A stretch of DNA of 64,000 bases. Source: Aureivirga marina. Lineage in GTDB: Bacteria > Bacteroidota > Bacteroidia > Flavobacteriales > Flavobacteriaceae. A model generated the notes under the pieces. It worked only from the letters and a program-made list of their open reading frames with translations. It had not been told where the DNA came from and searched no databases. Positions 25,447 to 33,533 of this stretch are shown one piece after another (the stretch's first letter is position 1; the number at the start of each line of letters is the position of its first letter). The stretch is from the NCBI RefSeq assembly GCF_015767265.1, contig NZ_JADPIB010000003.1:1-64000 (forward strand). Reading direction: 5' to 3'. The translations under genes and the position numbers were made by a program.

Positions 25447-27540
25447 TTATAATCCTTGTGCTTGAATTGCAGTAAGAATTACAGTATTATAAATATCATC
25501 TACCGTACATCCACGACTTAAATCATTCACTGGAGCATTTAATCCTTGTAACATCGGACCAATTGCTAAAGCTCCAGTTTCTCTTTGTACAGCTTTATAA
25601 GTGTTATTTCCTGTATTTAAATCAGGGAAAATAAGAACATTTGCTTGTCCTGCAACTTCTGATTCTGGTAATTTACTTTTTCCAACATTAAAATCAACCG
25701 CAGCATCGTATTGAATTGGTCCTTCTACTTTTAAATTTGGACGCATTTTCTTTACAATTTCTGTTGCTGTTCTAACTTTATCAACATCTTCTCCTTTTCC
25801 TGAAGTTCCTGAAGAATAAGACAACATAGCAACTCTTGGTTCAATTCCAAAAGCTTTTGCTGATTCTGCGGAAGAAATAGCAATTTCTGCTAATTGTGAA
25901 GCTGTAGGATTTGGATTAATCGCACAATCTCCAAAAACAGAAACACGATCTTCTAAACACATAAAGAAAACAGAGGAAACTACAGAGACATTTGGTTTTG
26001 TTTTGATAAATTGTAAAGCTGGACGAATTGTATGTTGCGTTGTATGTGCAGCTCCAGAAACCATTCCATCAGCTAAACCTTTGTAAACCATCATCGTTCC
26101 AAAATAAGAAACATCAGCCATCATATCTTTTGCCATGTCCATGTTGACATTTTTATGTTTTCTTAAATTGTAAAATGTTTCAACAAAATCTTGGTAATAA
26201 TCAGATTCTACAGGATTAATAATATCTACTTTTTCATAATCCATATTAATTCCTAAAGCAGAAACTTTTCTTTGAATTCTATCTAGATCACCTAAAAGTG
26301 TCACTTTTACAATATCTACGTAAGAAAGACGAGCAGCAGCTTCTAAAACTCGATCATCTGCTCCTTCTGGAAGCACAATATGTTTTTTCTCTTTTCTTGC
26401 TCTTTGAACCAAATTGTATTGGAACATTCTCGGTGTCATTCCTTCAGATTCAAATGTAATTAACTTATCTGCCAAACGATCTGGTTCTACATATTCGTCA
26501 AAAGTTTTTAAAGAAGTTAAGATTTTTGTTTTATTATTTGCATAAATCTTAGAATCGATAGAACCAACTTTATTTGCAGTTGCAAAAGTTCCGTCTTCTA
26601 CAGAAATAATTGGAACAATTCGAGATAATCCTTCAATTAATTTAACAATAGAATCTTCAGGAATCAATCCTCCTGTTAAAACAATTCCAGAAACTTTTGG
26701 GTAATTTGCAGATAAATTTGCTTGTAAAGCTCCTAAAATAATATCCGCTCTATCTCCTGGAGTAATTACTAAATTATCTTGTTTCAAATGTGTCAGATAA
26801 TTACGCAATTGCATCGCTCCAACATTAACATTTTCCACTTGATTATTTAAATATTCTTCTCCTAAAATCACATGGGCATTTAGTGCTTCTACAATTTCTT
26901 TCACTGTTGGATTTGCAAGAGAAGAAATTTTCGGAATTGCTTCTACAATAATACTTTTTGGTAAATTGTTTTCAATTCCATTTTTTACTAATTCAATATT
27001 TTGAATTTCTACTTTATTTGCAATAACAGCAAGAACTTCTACTTCTTTTTCTTTAAAAGAATCGTAAGCAATATGTATACTTCCAACCAATTCTTCTAAA
27101 GTTTTTCCAATTCCTGAACCAACAATAATTGCAGGAATTCCAAGGTTTTTTGCAACTAAAACATTTACATCCATTTCAATTACTAAACCTTCTCCAGAAA
27201 AATCAGTTCCTTCTACTAAAACAAAATCAAAACGTTCTTCTAAGGCTTTAAATTTTTGAATAATTGTGTCGATAATATGACCAACTTTTCCACTATTCCG
27301 TTTTGCAACAATTTCACTTCTTTTAAAAGCATAAGCTTCTTCAAATTTTAAATCAATTTCAAAATGTGATAAAACAGTATCGATATGATTATCTGTTTCA
27401 CCTTCCTTGAAATCGTCAATAATTGGACGGAAATATCCTACACTTGCTGTGCGCCCTAAAAGCATACGCATCAATCCAAGAGTTACAATAGATTTTCCAC
27501 TATTTGGTTCACTTGTTGCAATATAAATCGCCTTACTCAT
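25447..27540 (-). CDS. pta: Phosphate acetyltransferase, long form with P-loop and DRTGG domains
   Basis: 697 residues from the ATG at 27540; a TTG two codons upstream (27546) is a poorer start. It converts acetyl-CoA and phosphate into acetyl phosphate. The N-terminal part is a BioD/CobQ-like P-loop domain (ATSEPNSGKSIVTLG). The middle is a DRTGG domain (about 210-320). The catalytic PTA domain runs from about residue 370 (KHIVLPEGADDRVLEAAARL) to the end (GLNAPVNDLSRGCTVDD). This three-domain type is the usual allosterically controlled form. A TATCTTTG promoter element lies just upstream and ackA follows. Confidence 0.96.
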   Translation of the reverse strand: MSKAIYIATSEPNSGKSIVTLGLMRMLLGRTASVGYFRPIIDDFKEGETDNHIDTVLSHFEIDLKFEEAYAFKRSEIVAKRNSGKVGHIIDTIIQKFKALEERFDFVLVEGTDFSGEGLVIEMDVNVLVAKNLGIPAIIVGSGIGKTLEELVGSIHIAYDSFKEKEVEVLAVIANKVEIQNIELVKNGIENNLPKSIIVEAIPKISSLANPTVKEIVEALNAHVILGEEYLNNQVENVNVGAMQLRNYLTHLKQDNLVITPGDRADIILGALQANLSANYPKVSGIVLTGGLIPEDSIVKLIEGLSRIVPIISVEDGTFATANKVGSIDSKIYANNKTKILTSLKTFDEYVEPDRLADKLITFESEGMTPRMFQYNLVQRARKEKKHIVLPEGADDRVLEAAARLSYVDIVKVTLLGDLDRIQRKVSALGINMDYEKVDIINPVESDYYQDFVETFYNLRKHKNVNMDMAKDMMADVSYFGTMMVYKGLADGMVSGAAHTTQHTIRPALQFIKTKPNVSVVSSVFFMCLEDRVSVFGDCAINPNPTASQLAEIAISSAESAKAFGIEPRVAMLSYSSGTSGKGEDVDKVRTATEIVKKMRPNLKVEGPIQYDAAVDFNVGKSKLPESEVAGQANVLIFPDLNTGNNTYKAVQRETGALAIGPMLQGLNAPVNDLSRGCTVDDIYNTVILTAIQAQGL

Positions 27541-27559
27541 AATCAATAATTTTGAGCTA

Positions 27560-27567
27560 CAAAGATA
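27560..27567 (-). promoter_or_regulatory. -7 element of the pta-ackA promoter
   Basis: CAAAGATA on the plus strand reads TATCTTTG, an exact TAnnTTTG match. A start near 27554 would give a leader of about 14 bases to the ATG at 27540. No -33 TTG at the right distance. Confidence 0.5.
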
Positions 27568-27712
27568 CTTCTTAATTCAATTTTAACCTTAGAAAAGACA
27601 GAAAAATTTGTTAAGAAAAGCTTATGTTTTTAGTGTAAAATCGATTTATTTTCAAGTCTATGAGAAATGTCAGTTTAGAATGTTAAAATAGAAATTTTTT
27701 CTAGTGAAGTTT

Positions 27713-29542
27713 CTACAAATTTGTGAGAGAATAAAGAACAACCATGTTATTAATTCCATGGAAAACAATGTTGGTTAAAAGTCCTTTGCTTCGCTTTGCA
27801 ACAATTCCTAAAATGAAACCAAAAATGAAGTAAAAAATAAATAATTTCACACTTCCATGAACCAATCCAAAAAGAATTGCTTGAAAAATATTTGCAAATC
27901 GAAAACCAATATGTTGTTCAACAGAACCAAGGATAATTCCTCTAAAAATAGTTTCTTCATAAATAGGAACAATGATTGCAACTAGGAGGAAAGCCACAGA
28001 AAAGCCATATTCTTTTAAAACTGCTGCTACTTCTTCTTTTGCCGCAGAGAAATAAGAAATATTTACGATTTCTTCTACATGAAATAAATAATCCAAACCT
28101 TTAAGCAAAAGACTATTAAAAATCACAAAAATAAATCCGAAAAGCACAATATTATAAATACTAAAAGTAGAATTATAATAATATTCCAATCGTTTTTTGT
28201 TTAAAGTAAATAGTGTTGTGATAAACATCAAAAACACAAAAAATAACATTTGATGTGCTTGAGAAAGCGTTGAGGTTGCTTCTTTTGCAAAAGTTTCAAT
28301 TTCTCCAACTTTTAGATAAACAGCAATAAAATCTTGGTATTCAAAGATAAATATAACAAGTGAAGTCGTTAATAAATAACAAAAACTAACATACCAAAAA
28401 TAGCGAATCGACCAATCGAAAGGTGTTTTTGTGACAATCTTAAAATTGTTGTTTTTTAATACAACTTCTAGACCTATGATTGGCAAAATCCAAATAAACG
28501 GAATGATTAAAAGACATGTGATAAATCCGATGAAAATTAGAAAATGAAAAATTTCTGACCATTTCCATGAAGAAGTAGGATCTTTTAGAAAAATATCAAA
28601 TCGCTTAATCCCAAAAAAATCGTCTTTTGGATTTAATTCTTGTAATCTTCTGTAGGTTTCTAAAGTAATCTTTGGATCTGAATATTTGATATCAAAAGCA
28701 ACCAATTTTTGTAAATGTGCTAATTTTTTCCAACTTCCAACAGTATCTTTTACTAAGAATTTTCTCGCTAATTTATATTCATGATTTTTTTCAAAAAGTG
28801 CCGCTAAATGTTCGTTTAAAACATAGGTAGAATCTCTCGCTAAAATTTGTTTATAAGTTTTGGAAGCAATATCTAATTTTCCGATTTCAAAAAGTAAATT
28901 CGCTTTTTTGCTTAAAGAGTGAATATCTTTAGATAAATGTAAGTTTTGTTCTAAAATTGCAGCAGCTTTTTCGATATCACCGTTTAGCCTATAAGCATTT
29001 GCAATCAAATCAGAATAATCTTTTTCAGGTTCGTGTTTTTTTGCTTGTAAAGCATATTTAATTGCAAGGGAATTATTCTTACTTAAATGATAATGACCTA
29101 ATTGTTCATAAATAAAACTTTTATCTTTTTCATTCCAAAAATGGCTATTTGAAACAATGGAATGTTCTGCTTTTTGAAGTATTTCTTTATGTTTTTCTTT
29201 AGGTGAATGCTCTAATTTATAAATTGCTGTTTTTGGGTGATTTGGGAATTCTCTATATAATTTTTTTTGATATTTCTCTAAAGCATCTTCTAATTGTAAT
29301 CTTTTTTCTTTTGAAATATCTTTTTGTTCTAAATAATTTTCTAAGAATTTACATCGTTCGATGAAAACCATTAAATCATTCGTATTTTCCTCTAAATATT
29401 GGTCGTATTTTTTTAAATAATATTGAAATTGAGCAGAATTTGAGTAATTGATTTTATTTAATAGGAGAGAAGCATCAAAGTCTTGTGAAAAACTTTGAAA
29501 CTGCGTAAATACTAATATAAAAATGACTAAAATTCTTTTCAT
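27713..29542 (-). CDS. CPBP-family intramembrane protease with N-terminal TPR-like region
   Basis: 609 residues from the ATG at 29542, which places the signal peptide (MKRILVIFILVFTQFQSFSQ) first; the ATG at 29557 adds five residues. Residues 25-310 are helical and TPR-like (LEQNLHLSKDIHSLSKKANLLFEIGKLDIA). The second half has about eight membrane segments and ends in a CPBP (Abi) domain: EETIFRG, an FGLVHG His motif and FHGINN. CPBP proteins are glutamate-type intramembrane peptidases related to Rce1. The exported TPR part could recruit substrates; this is inference. No operon partner is evident. Confidence 0.85.
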   Translation of the reverse strand: MKRILVIFILVFTQFQSFSQDFDASLLLNKINYSNSAQFQYYLKKYDQYLEENTNDLMVFIERCKFLENYLEQKDISKEKRLQLEDALEKYQKKLYREFPNHPKTAIYKLEHSPKEKHKEILQKAEHSIVSNSHFWNEKDKSFIYEQLGHYHLSKNNSLAIKYALQAKKHEPEKDYSDLIANAYRLNGDIEKAAAILEQNLHLSKDIHSLSKKANLLFEIGKLDIASKTYKQILARDSTYVLNEHLAALFEKNHEYKLARKFLVKDTVGSWKKLAHLQKLVAFDIKYSDPKITLETYRRLQELNPKDDFFGIKRFDIFLKDPTSSWKWSEIFHFLIFIGFITCLLIIPFIWILPIIGLEVVLKNNNFKIVTKTPFDWSIRYFWYVSFCYLLTTSLVIFIFEYQDFIAVYLKVGEIETFAKEATSTLSQAHQMLFFVFLMFITTLFTLNKKRLEYYYNSTFSIYNIVLFGFIFVIFNSLLLKGLDYLFHVEEIVNISYFSAAKEEVAAVLKEYGFSVAFLLVAIIVPIYEETIFRGIILGSVEQHIGFRFANIFQAILFGLVHGSVKLFIFYFIFGFILGIVAKRSKGLLTNIVFHGINNMVVLYSLTNL

Positions 29543-29692
29543 AAAACATTTCAACAATTAGACTTAAAAGATAAGAAGAAAATCTAATTTTCTTTATATC
29601 ATTTTAAACTTAAAGTACCTAAAAACTTGTTAATTAAATTTTACATTGTTAAAAATCAGATGTTTAATGATTTTTATTTTTTTTTGACTAAC

Positions 29693-29712
29693 TTAAGATG
29701 TATTCATCTTAA
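29693..29712 (+). promoter_or_regulatory. Inverted repeat just upstream of folE
   Basis: TTAAGATG (29693-29700), loop TATT, CATCTTAA (29705-29712), ending 10 bases before the folE ATG. It could be an operator or a leader hairpin that shields the ribosome site; there is no T-run. Confidence 0.45.
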
Positions 29713-29722
29713 ATAGAAATGT

Positions 29723-30367
29723 ATGTATTATAAAGAAAATAACGAACCTTCTAAGGATTTAGCGTGTACACCGATGACAGAAAATGCTTTTCAACTTTCG
29801 GATAAAGACAAAATGGGACTGATTGAAAAAGATGTAAAACACATTATGGAAGTTCTTGGGTTAGATTTAAAAGATGATAGTTTAAAAAATACACCAAAAC
29901 GTGTTGCAAAAGCATTTGTGATGGAACTTTTTTCAGGTTTAAATCCGAAAAACAAACCTTCTGTTTCGACATTTATAAATTCTTATAAATACAATGAAAT
30001 GGTAATTGAAAAAAATATTGTGGTTTATTCTACATGCGAACATCATTTATTGCCAATTATCGGAAAAGCACATGTTGCTTATATTTCAACAGGAAAAATT
30101 ATCGGTTTATCAAAAATCAATAGAATTGTAAATTATTATGCAAAACGTCCGCAAGTTCAGGAAAGACTGACTGTTCAAATCGTACAAGAACTTCAAGAAG
30201 TTTTAGAAACAGAAGATATTGCTTGTATGATTGATGCAAAACATTTGTGTGTGAATGCAAGGGGAATTAAAGATATTGCAAGTAATACAATTACAACTGA
30301 ATTTCGTGGAAAATTCAAAGATTTGAAAACCAAAAACGAATTTTTAAATTATTTGAAAATGTATTAA
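29723..30367 (+). CDS. folE: GTP cyclohydrolase I (type IA)
   Basis: 214 residues. It converts GTP to 7,8-dihydroneopterin triphosphate, the first step of folate and pterin synthesis. The zinc site is intact: CEHHLLP (Cys and His) and KHLCVNARG (second Cys). TPKRVAKAF, GLSKINRIV and RPQVQERLT are family motifs. The N-terminal 25 residues (ending TENAFQLSD) form the variable extension. The start at 29723 is the only ATG that leads into the frame; an ATG four bases upstream stops at once. A perfect inverted repeat lies directly upstream. A strong terminator follows. Confidence 0.97.
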   Translation: MYYKENNEPSKDLACTPMTENAFQLSDKDKMGLIEKDVKHIMEVLGLDLKDDSLKNTPKRVAKAFVMELFSGLNPKNKPSVSTFINSYKYNEMVIEKNIVVYSTCEHHLLPIIGKAHVAYISTGKIIGLSKINRIVNYYAKRPQVQERLTVQIVQELQEVLETEDIACMIDAKHLCVNARGIKDIASNTITTEFRGKFKDLKTKNEFLNYLKMY

Positions 30368-30374
30368 TAATAAG

Positions 30375-30403
30375 AGCTGATTTTTTTAATCAGCTTTTTT
30401 TTT
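30375..30403 (+). terminator. folE terminator
   Basis: AGCTGATT (30375-30382), loop of T residues, AATCAGCT (30388-30395), then eight T. Confidence 0.92.
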
Positions 30404-30486
30404 GAAAAAGAAATCAATAAAAATTGTTAGTTATTTTAATAGCATATAAATTGTAAAATATCACTCTTTAATTTGATAGAAAAAGC

Positions 30487-30494
30487 TACTTTTG
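30487..30494 (+). promoter_or_regulatory. -7 element for the 212-aa secreted protein gene
   Basis: TACTTTTG, exact TAnnTTTG; the leader would be about 58 bases. No -33 TTG at the usual distance. Confidence 0.4.
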
Positions 30495-30558
30495 CTGAAA
30501 TTTTTAGAAATACCGTTTTTATTTTTAAAAATAACTATGAAATTTAAAAAGTAAGATT

Positions 30559-31197
30559 ATGAAAATTCAAATTTGGAGCTTGTTATTGTTCCTAATTCTT
30601 CCTGTTTTGTCTTTTTCTCAGTTTAAAAAAGGCTATTATCTCACAAATGATTCTGTTAAAATAGAAGGATTAATTAAATACAATTCTTTGAAAAATAATC
30701 CTGTAAAATTCAAGTTTAAAAAAAGCGAAGATTCAGAGATTTCCAAAATTCACCAAAATGAAGCAAAAGAATTTTCTATTTATGGTGATGTAAAATTTGT
30801 TCGTGCAAATGTGATGATTGATAGTTCGAGTATTGTATTAGAAAGATTAAGCGCAGATAGAAATCCAAAATTTGTTTCCAAAGAAGTTTATTTAGAAGTT
30901 TTGGAAGAAGGTGCTGTGAATTTGTATTCTTATATTCATCAAAAGAATTATAAATATTTTATTCGAGCAAAAAATGAAGAAATTCAGCAATTAGTTTATA
31001 AAAGATATTTAGTAATAAATACAGGGAATACCTTAAGACATCGTAGAGAAATTAAGCATAATAATTATTTCAAACAGCAATTGAAAAATTATTTAAAATG
31101 CAATGCAATTTCATTGAAAAAGTTTAAAAAACTAAAGTATTTTAAAAAGGATTTGAGAGAAATAATCAAAGAAAATAATCAATGTATCAATGAATAA
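30559..31197 (+). CDS. Uncharacterised secreted protein
   Basis: 212 residues with a clear signal peptide (MKIQIWSLLLFLILPVLSFSQ). The mature part begins FKKGYYLTNDSVKIEGLIKYNSLKNNPVKFKFK and has a beta-rich first half, then a Lys/Asn-rich helical C-terminus (KRYLVINTGNTLRHRREIKHNNYFKQQLKNYLKC). The opening pattern (G.YI.N.G..IEG.I...W..NP..F.FK) is common in secreted Bacteroidota proteins of unknown function. Two Cys residues near the C-terminus could pair. It is a single-gene unit with its own promoter element. Confidence 0.75.
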   Translation: MKIQIWSLLLFLILPVLSFSQFKKGYYLTNDSVKIEGLIKYNSLKNNPVKFKFKKSEDSEISKIHQNEAKEFSIYGDVKFVRANVMIDSSSIVLERLSADRNPKFVSKEVYLEVLEEGAVNLYSYIHQKNYKYFIRAKNEEIQQLVYKRYLVINTGNTLRHRREIKHNNYFKQQLKNYLKCNAISLKKFKKLKYFKKDLREIIKENNQCINE

Positions 31198-31225
31198 AAA
31201 AAGGACATTCATTAGAATGTCCTTT
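31192..31225 (-). terminator. Terminator between the secreted protein and the oxidoreductase remnant
   Basis: AAAGGACATTC (31200-31210), loop ATTA, GAATGTCCTTT (31215-31225). The long T-run lies on the minus strand; it may also act on the plus strand. Confidence 0.8.
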
Positions 31226-31230
31226 AAAAG

Positions 31231-31509
31231 TTAATTACTGAAATGATCAACCAAAAAATCTTTTAGCGTTGCAGGATTCCTTCCCAAAATATTTTTTAAA
31301 TCATCACTAATTTCATCAAATTCTCCTTGAGCTTGCGCTAAAGCAATCCCATTCATTAATTCAATAAATTGCTCTGGAACTCCAGCTTCTTTCAAAGATT
31401 TCTGATATATTTCTGTAGTCGGAGAAATGTAACTAATCTTACGATTTTTTAACAAAGAAATTTTGTTTGCGATATCTTTTAAGGAATGTTGTTTTGTATT
31501 AGCACAATT
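31231..31509 (-). pseudogene. C-terminal remnant of an NmrA-like / quinone-oxidoreductase-type SDR protein
   Basis: The open frame encodes about 93 residues with no ATG; the only internal start is a TTG at 31455. The text reads SLKDIANKISLLKNRKISYI, then EIYQKSLKEAGVPEQFIELM and NILGRNPATLKDFLVDHFSN. This corresponds to the last third of NmrA/YtfG-type NAD(P)-binding oxidoreductases, whose sequences end in an LGR.P.TL.DFL motif. The Rossmann domain (TGATG) is absent: upstream, an in-frame TAA at 31510-31512 and AT-rich DNA follow. The remnant keeps the 3' terminator of the former gene. A deletion that removed the 5' two-thirds is the simplest reading. Confidence 0.75.
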
Positions 31510-31598
31510 TTAAATGAATTAAAAAATAAGAAAGTTTTGGAAGTAAAATAAAAATGTATAAATGTGGATTCCCGTAAAATATTTTTAATCATTGCTTT

Positions 31599-31606
31599 TA
31601 ATTTTG
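31599..31606 (+). promoter_or_regulatory. -7 element for the HsdR-N protein gene
   Basis: TAATTTTG, exact TAnnTTTG, 29 bases before the ATG at 31636. Confidence 0.4.
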
Positions 31607-31635
31607 ATTTGTGAACCATTAATCAAAAAATACTT

Positions 31636-32688
31636 ATGGAATTACAAACTAAATTAAAGACATTATCAGAGAAGATTAATTTAATGAAAGAGCAAATCCA
31701 AACAGAAGAAGCTACTAAAACAGCTTTTGTTTTACCTTTCATTGATATTTTAGGTTATGATATTTTTAATCCACTTGAAGTTGTACCTGAATTCACTGCA
31801 GATGTTGGTGTTAAAAAGGGAGAGAAAGTTGATTATGCAATTATAGAAGATAAAAACCCAATTTTAATTATTGAATGTAAGCATTGGAAAGAAAATTTAG
31901 ATTTACATAATTCTCAATTATTAAGATATTTCCATGTAACAAAGTCAAGATTTGGTGTATTAACTAATGGAATAGAATATAGATTTTATGCTGATTTAGA
32001 TGAATCAAATAAGATGGATGAAAAACCATTTTTTGAATTTTCAATTGTAGATTTAAAAGATCATTCAATTAATGAATTACAAAAATTTCATAAGTCACAT
32101 TTTGACGTTGAAAAGATTCTTTCAAATGCTAGTTCATTAAAGTATACGAAAGAAATTAAAAAGATTCTTAATTCAGAATTGAGCCAACCATCAGATGAAT
32201 TTGTGAAATTTTTTGCTTCTAAAGTTTACAGTGGAAGAATGACTGAAAAAGTTTTAAAACACTTTAAAGAATTAGTTTCAAAAGCTTCAAATCAATTAAT
32301 AAGTGAAAAAGTTAATGACAGACTAACTAAAGCACTTTCAAAAGAAGTCAAAAATCAAGAAGAAGAAAATGAACAAGAAGTTGAAGAAATTAGTAAAATA
32401 ATCACAACTGAAGAAGAGCTTGAAGGTTTTAGAATTATAGTTTCTATTTTGAGAAGAAAAATTGAAAGAAAACGCATAGTTTATAGAGATACACAATCAT
32501 ATTTTGGAATTTTGTTAGATGATAACAATAGAAAACCTCTTTGTAGATTACATTTGAACGGCAATAAAAAATATATAAGTGTTTTTGGAGAAGAAAGAAA
32601 AGAAGAAAAAGTTTTAATAGATTCAATAGATGATATTTATGAACTTGAAGAAAAGCTTTTAAATACAGCTGATATTTATTTAAATTAA
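31636..32688 (+). CDS. HsdR N-terminal-domain nuclease, stand-alone
   Basis: 350 residues. Residues 25-150 match the type I restriction HsdR N-terminal (HSDR_N_2) nuclease fold: a PD-(D/E)xK site with Asp66 in KVDYAII and Glu80/Lys82 in PILIIECKHW, followed by the QLLRYF Gln motif and GVLTNGIEYRFY. The C-terminal part (about 265-340; FRIIVSILRRKIERKRIVYRDTQ, then GILLDDNNRKPLCRLHLNG) is a second small domain common in such orphan proteins. There is no helicase, methylase or specificity gene beside it, so it is not a classical restriction system. It may be a defence or DNA-repair nuclease. It has its own promoter element and terminator. Confidence 0.85.
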   Translation: MELQTKLKTLSEKINLMKEQIQTEEATKTAFVLPFIDILGYDIFNPLEVVPEFTADVGVKKGEKVDYAIIEDKNPILIIECKHWKENLDLHNSQLLRYFHVTKSRFGVLTNGIEYRFYADLDESNKMDEKPFFEFSIVDLKDHSINELQKFHKSHFDVEKILSNASSLKYTKEIKKILNSELSQPSDEFVKFFASKVYSGRMTEKVLKHFKELVSKASNQLISEKVNDRLTKALSKEVKNQEEENEQEVEEISKIITTEEELEGFRIIVSILRRKIERKRIVYRDTQSYFGILLDDNNRKPLCRLHLNGNKKYISVFGEERKEEKVLIDSIDDIYELEEKLLNTADIYLN

Positions 32689-32696
32689 TTAGAAGA

Positions 32697-32726
32697 AAAG
32701 CGATATTAAATTTTATCGCTTTTTTA
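32697..32726 (+). terminator. Terminator after the HsdR-N gene
   Basis: AGCGATA (32699-32705) pairs with TATCGCT (32714-32720), then six T. Confidence 0.85.
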
Positions 32727-32915
32727 TGTTTAATTAACAAATTTTGTAAATCCATATTTTATATATAATTTTGTAGAGTGATTAGTCAGTCTATAAATTT
32801 GAATTAAATATTTTTTTACCTGCTAAACAGAGTAATTGGTTGGTTTTGAAAACTAAAAACAAATTAATAACTAGCTATTCTTTATATTTAATAAGAACTT
32901 CTAAAAAAGATAAGG

Positions 32916-33416
32916 ATGAGTTTTATTGAACATACAATTAATTGGACAAAAGGAGAAATTTTTGAAGCAATGATTACTGGATTTGGAGGAATTTTACTTT
33001 TAATTTTTGCATTTTGTTTTTGGAAATTTGGAAACACACCAAATGCGAAAGCGATGATAATTCCACTTTTATTGATTGGTTTACTTTTAAGTTCAGCAGG
33101 AGGATATAACATTTATAGTAACAAAAATAGAATTGTAGAATACCAAAATCAATTTAAAGAAAATCCAGAAAAATTTATAAAAGCTGAAAAAGAAAGAGTA
33201 GAAAGTTTTGATACAATTTTTAACTATACTTTTCCTTTTGCTTTAATCGCAACAATTTTAGGAGCAGTTTTATTTTTCTTTTTTGAAAACTCCACAATTC
33301 GAGCAATTAGTTTTGCATCGATTTTATTAGGATTATTAACTTATCTAATTGATTTTTTCGCAAAAGAAAGAGCAGATATTTACTTCAAAGCTATTTTAGA
33401 ATATTTACCGAATTAA
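32916..33416 (+). CDS. Uncharacterised four-helix membrane protein
   Basis: 166 residues with four membrane segments at about 18-38, 46-66, 105-127 and 132-150. Between the second and third is a charged helix (NQFKENPEKFIKAEKERVESFD). No family was recognised. The unusual purine-rich AAGG directly before the ATG is too close to act as a ribosome site. The gene is alone; the gap upstream (32727-32915) holds nothing that I can name. Confidence 0.7.
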   Translation: MSFIEHTINWTKGEIFEAMITGFGGILLLIFAFCFWKFGNTPNAKAMIIPLLLIGLLLSSAGGYNIYSNKNRIVEYQNQFKENPEKFIKAEKERVESFDTIFNYTFPFALIATILGAVLFFFFENSTIRAISFASILLGLLTYLIDFFAKERADIYFKAILEYLPN

Positions 33417-33480
33417 AATACTTTAAAAGAATTGATTGATTTCAATGATTTATATTTAAAGTTTGATTTTCTATAAAAAT

Positions 33481-33515
33481 AAAAAAAGCTAACAGTTTTA
33501 ATTGTTAGCCTTTTT
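33481..33515. terminator. argS terminator, bidirectional
   Basis: GCTAACA (33488-33494) pairs with TGTTAGC (33503-33509); seven T follow on the minus strand and five T on the plus strand. Confidence 0.88.
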
Positions 33516-33533
33516 CGATTCAAAATTTATATT

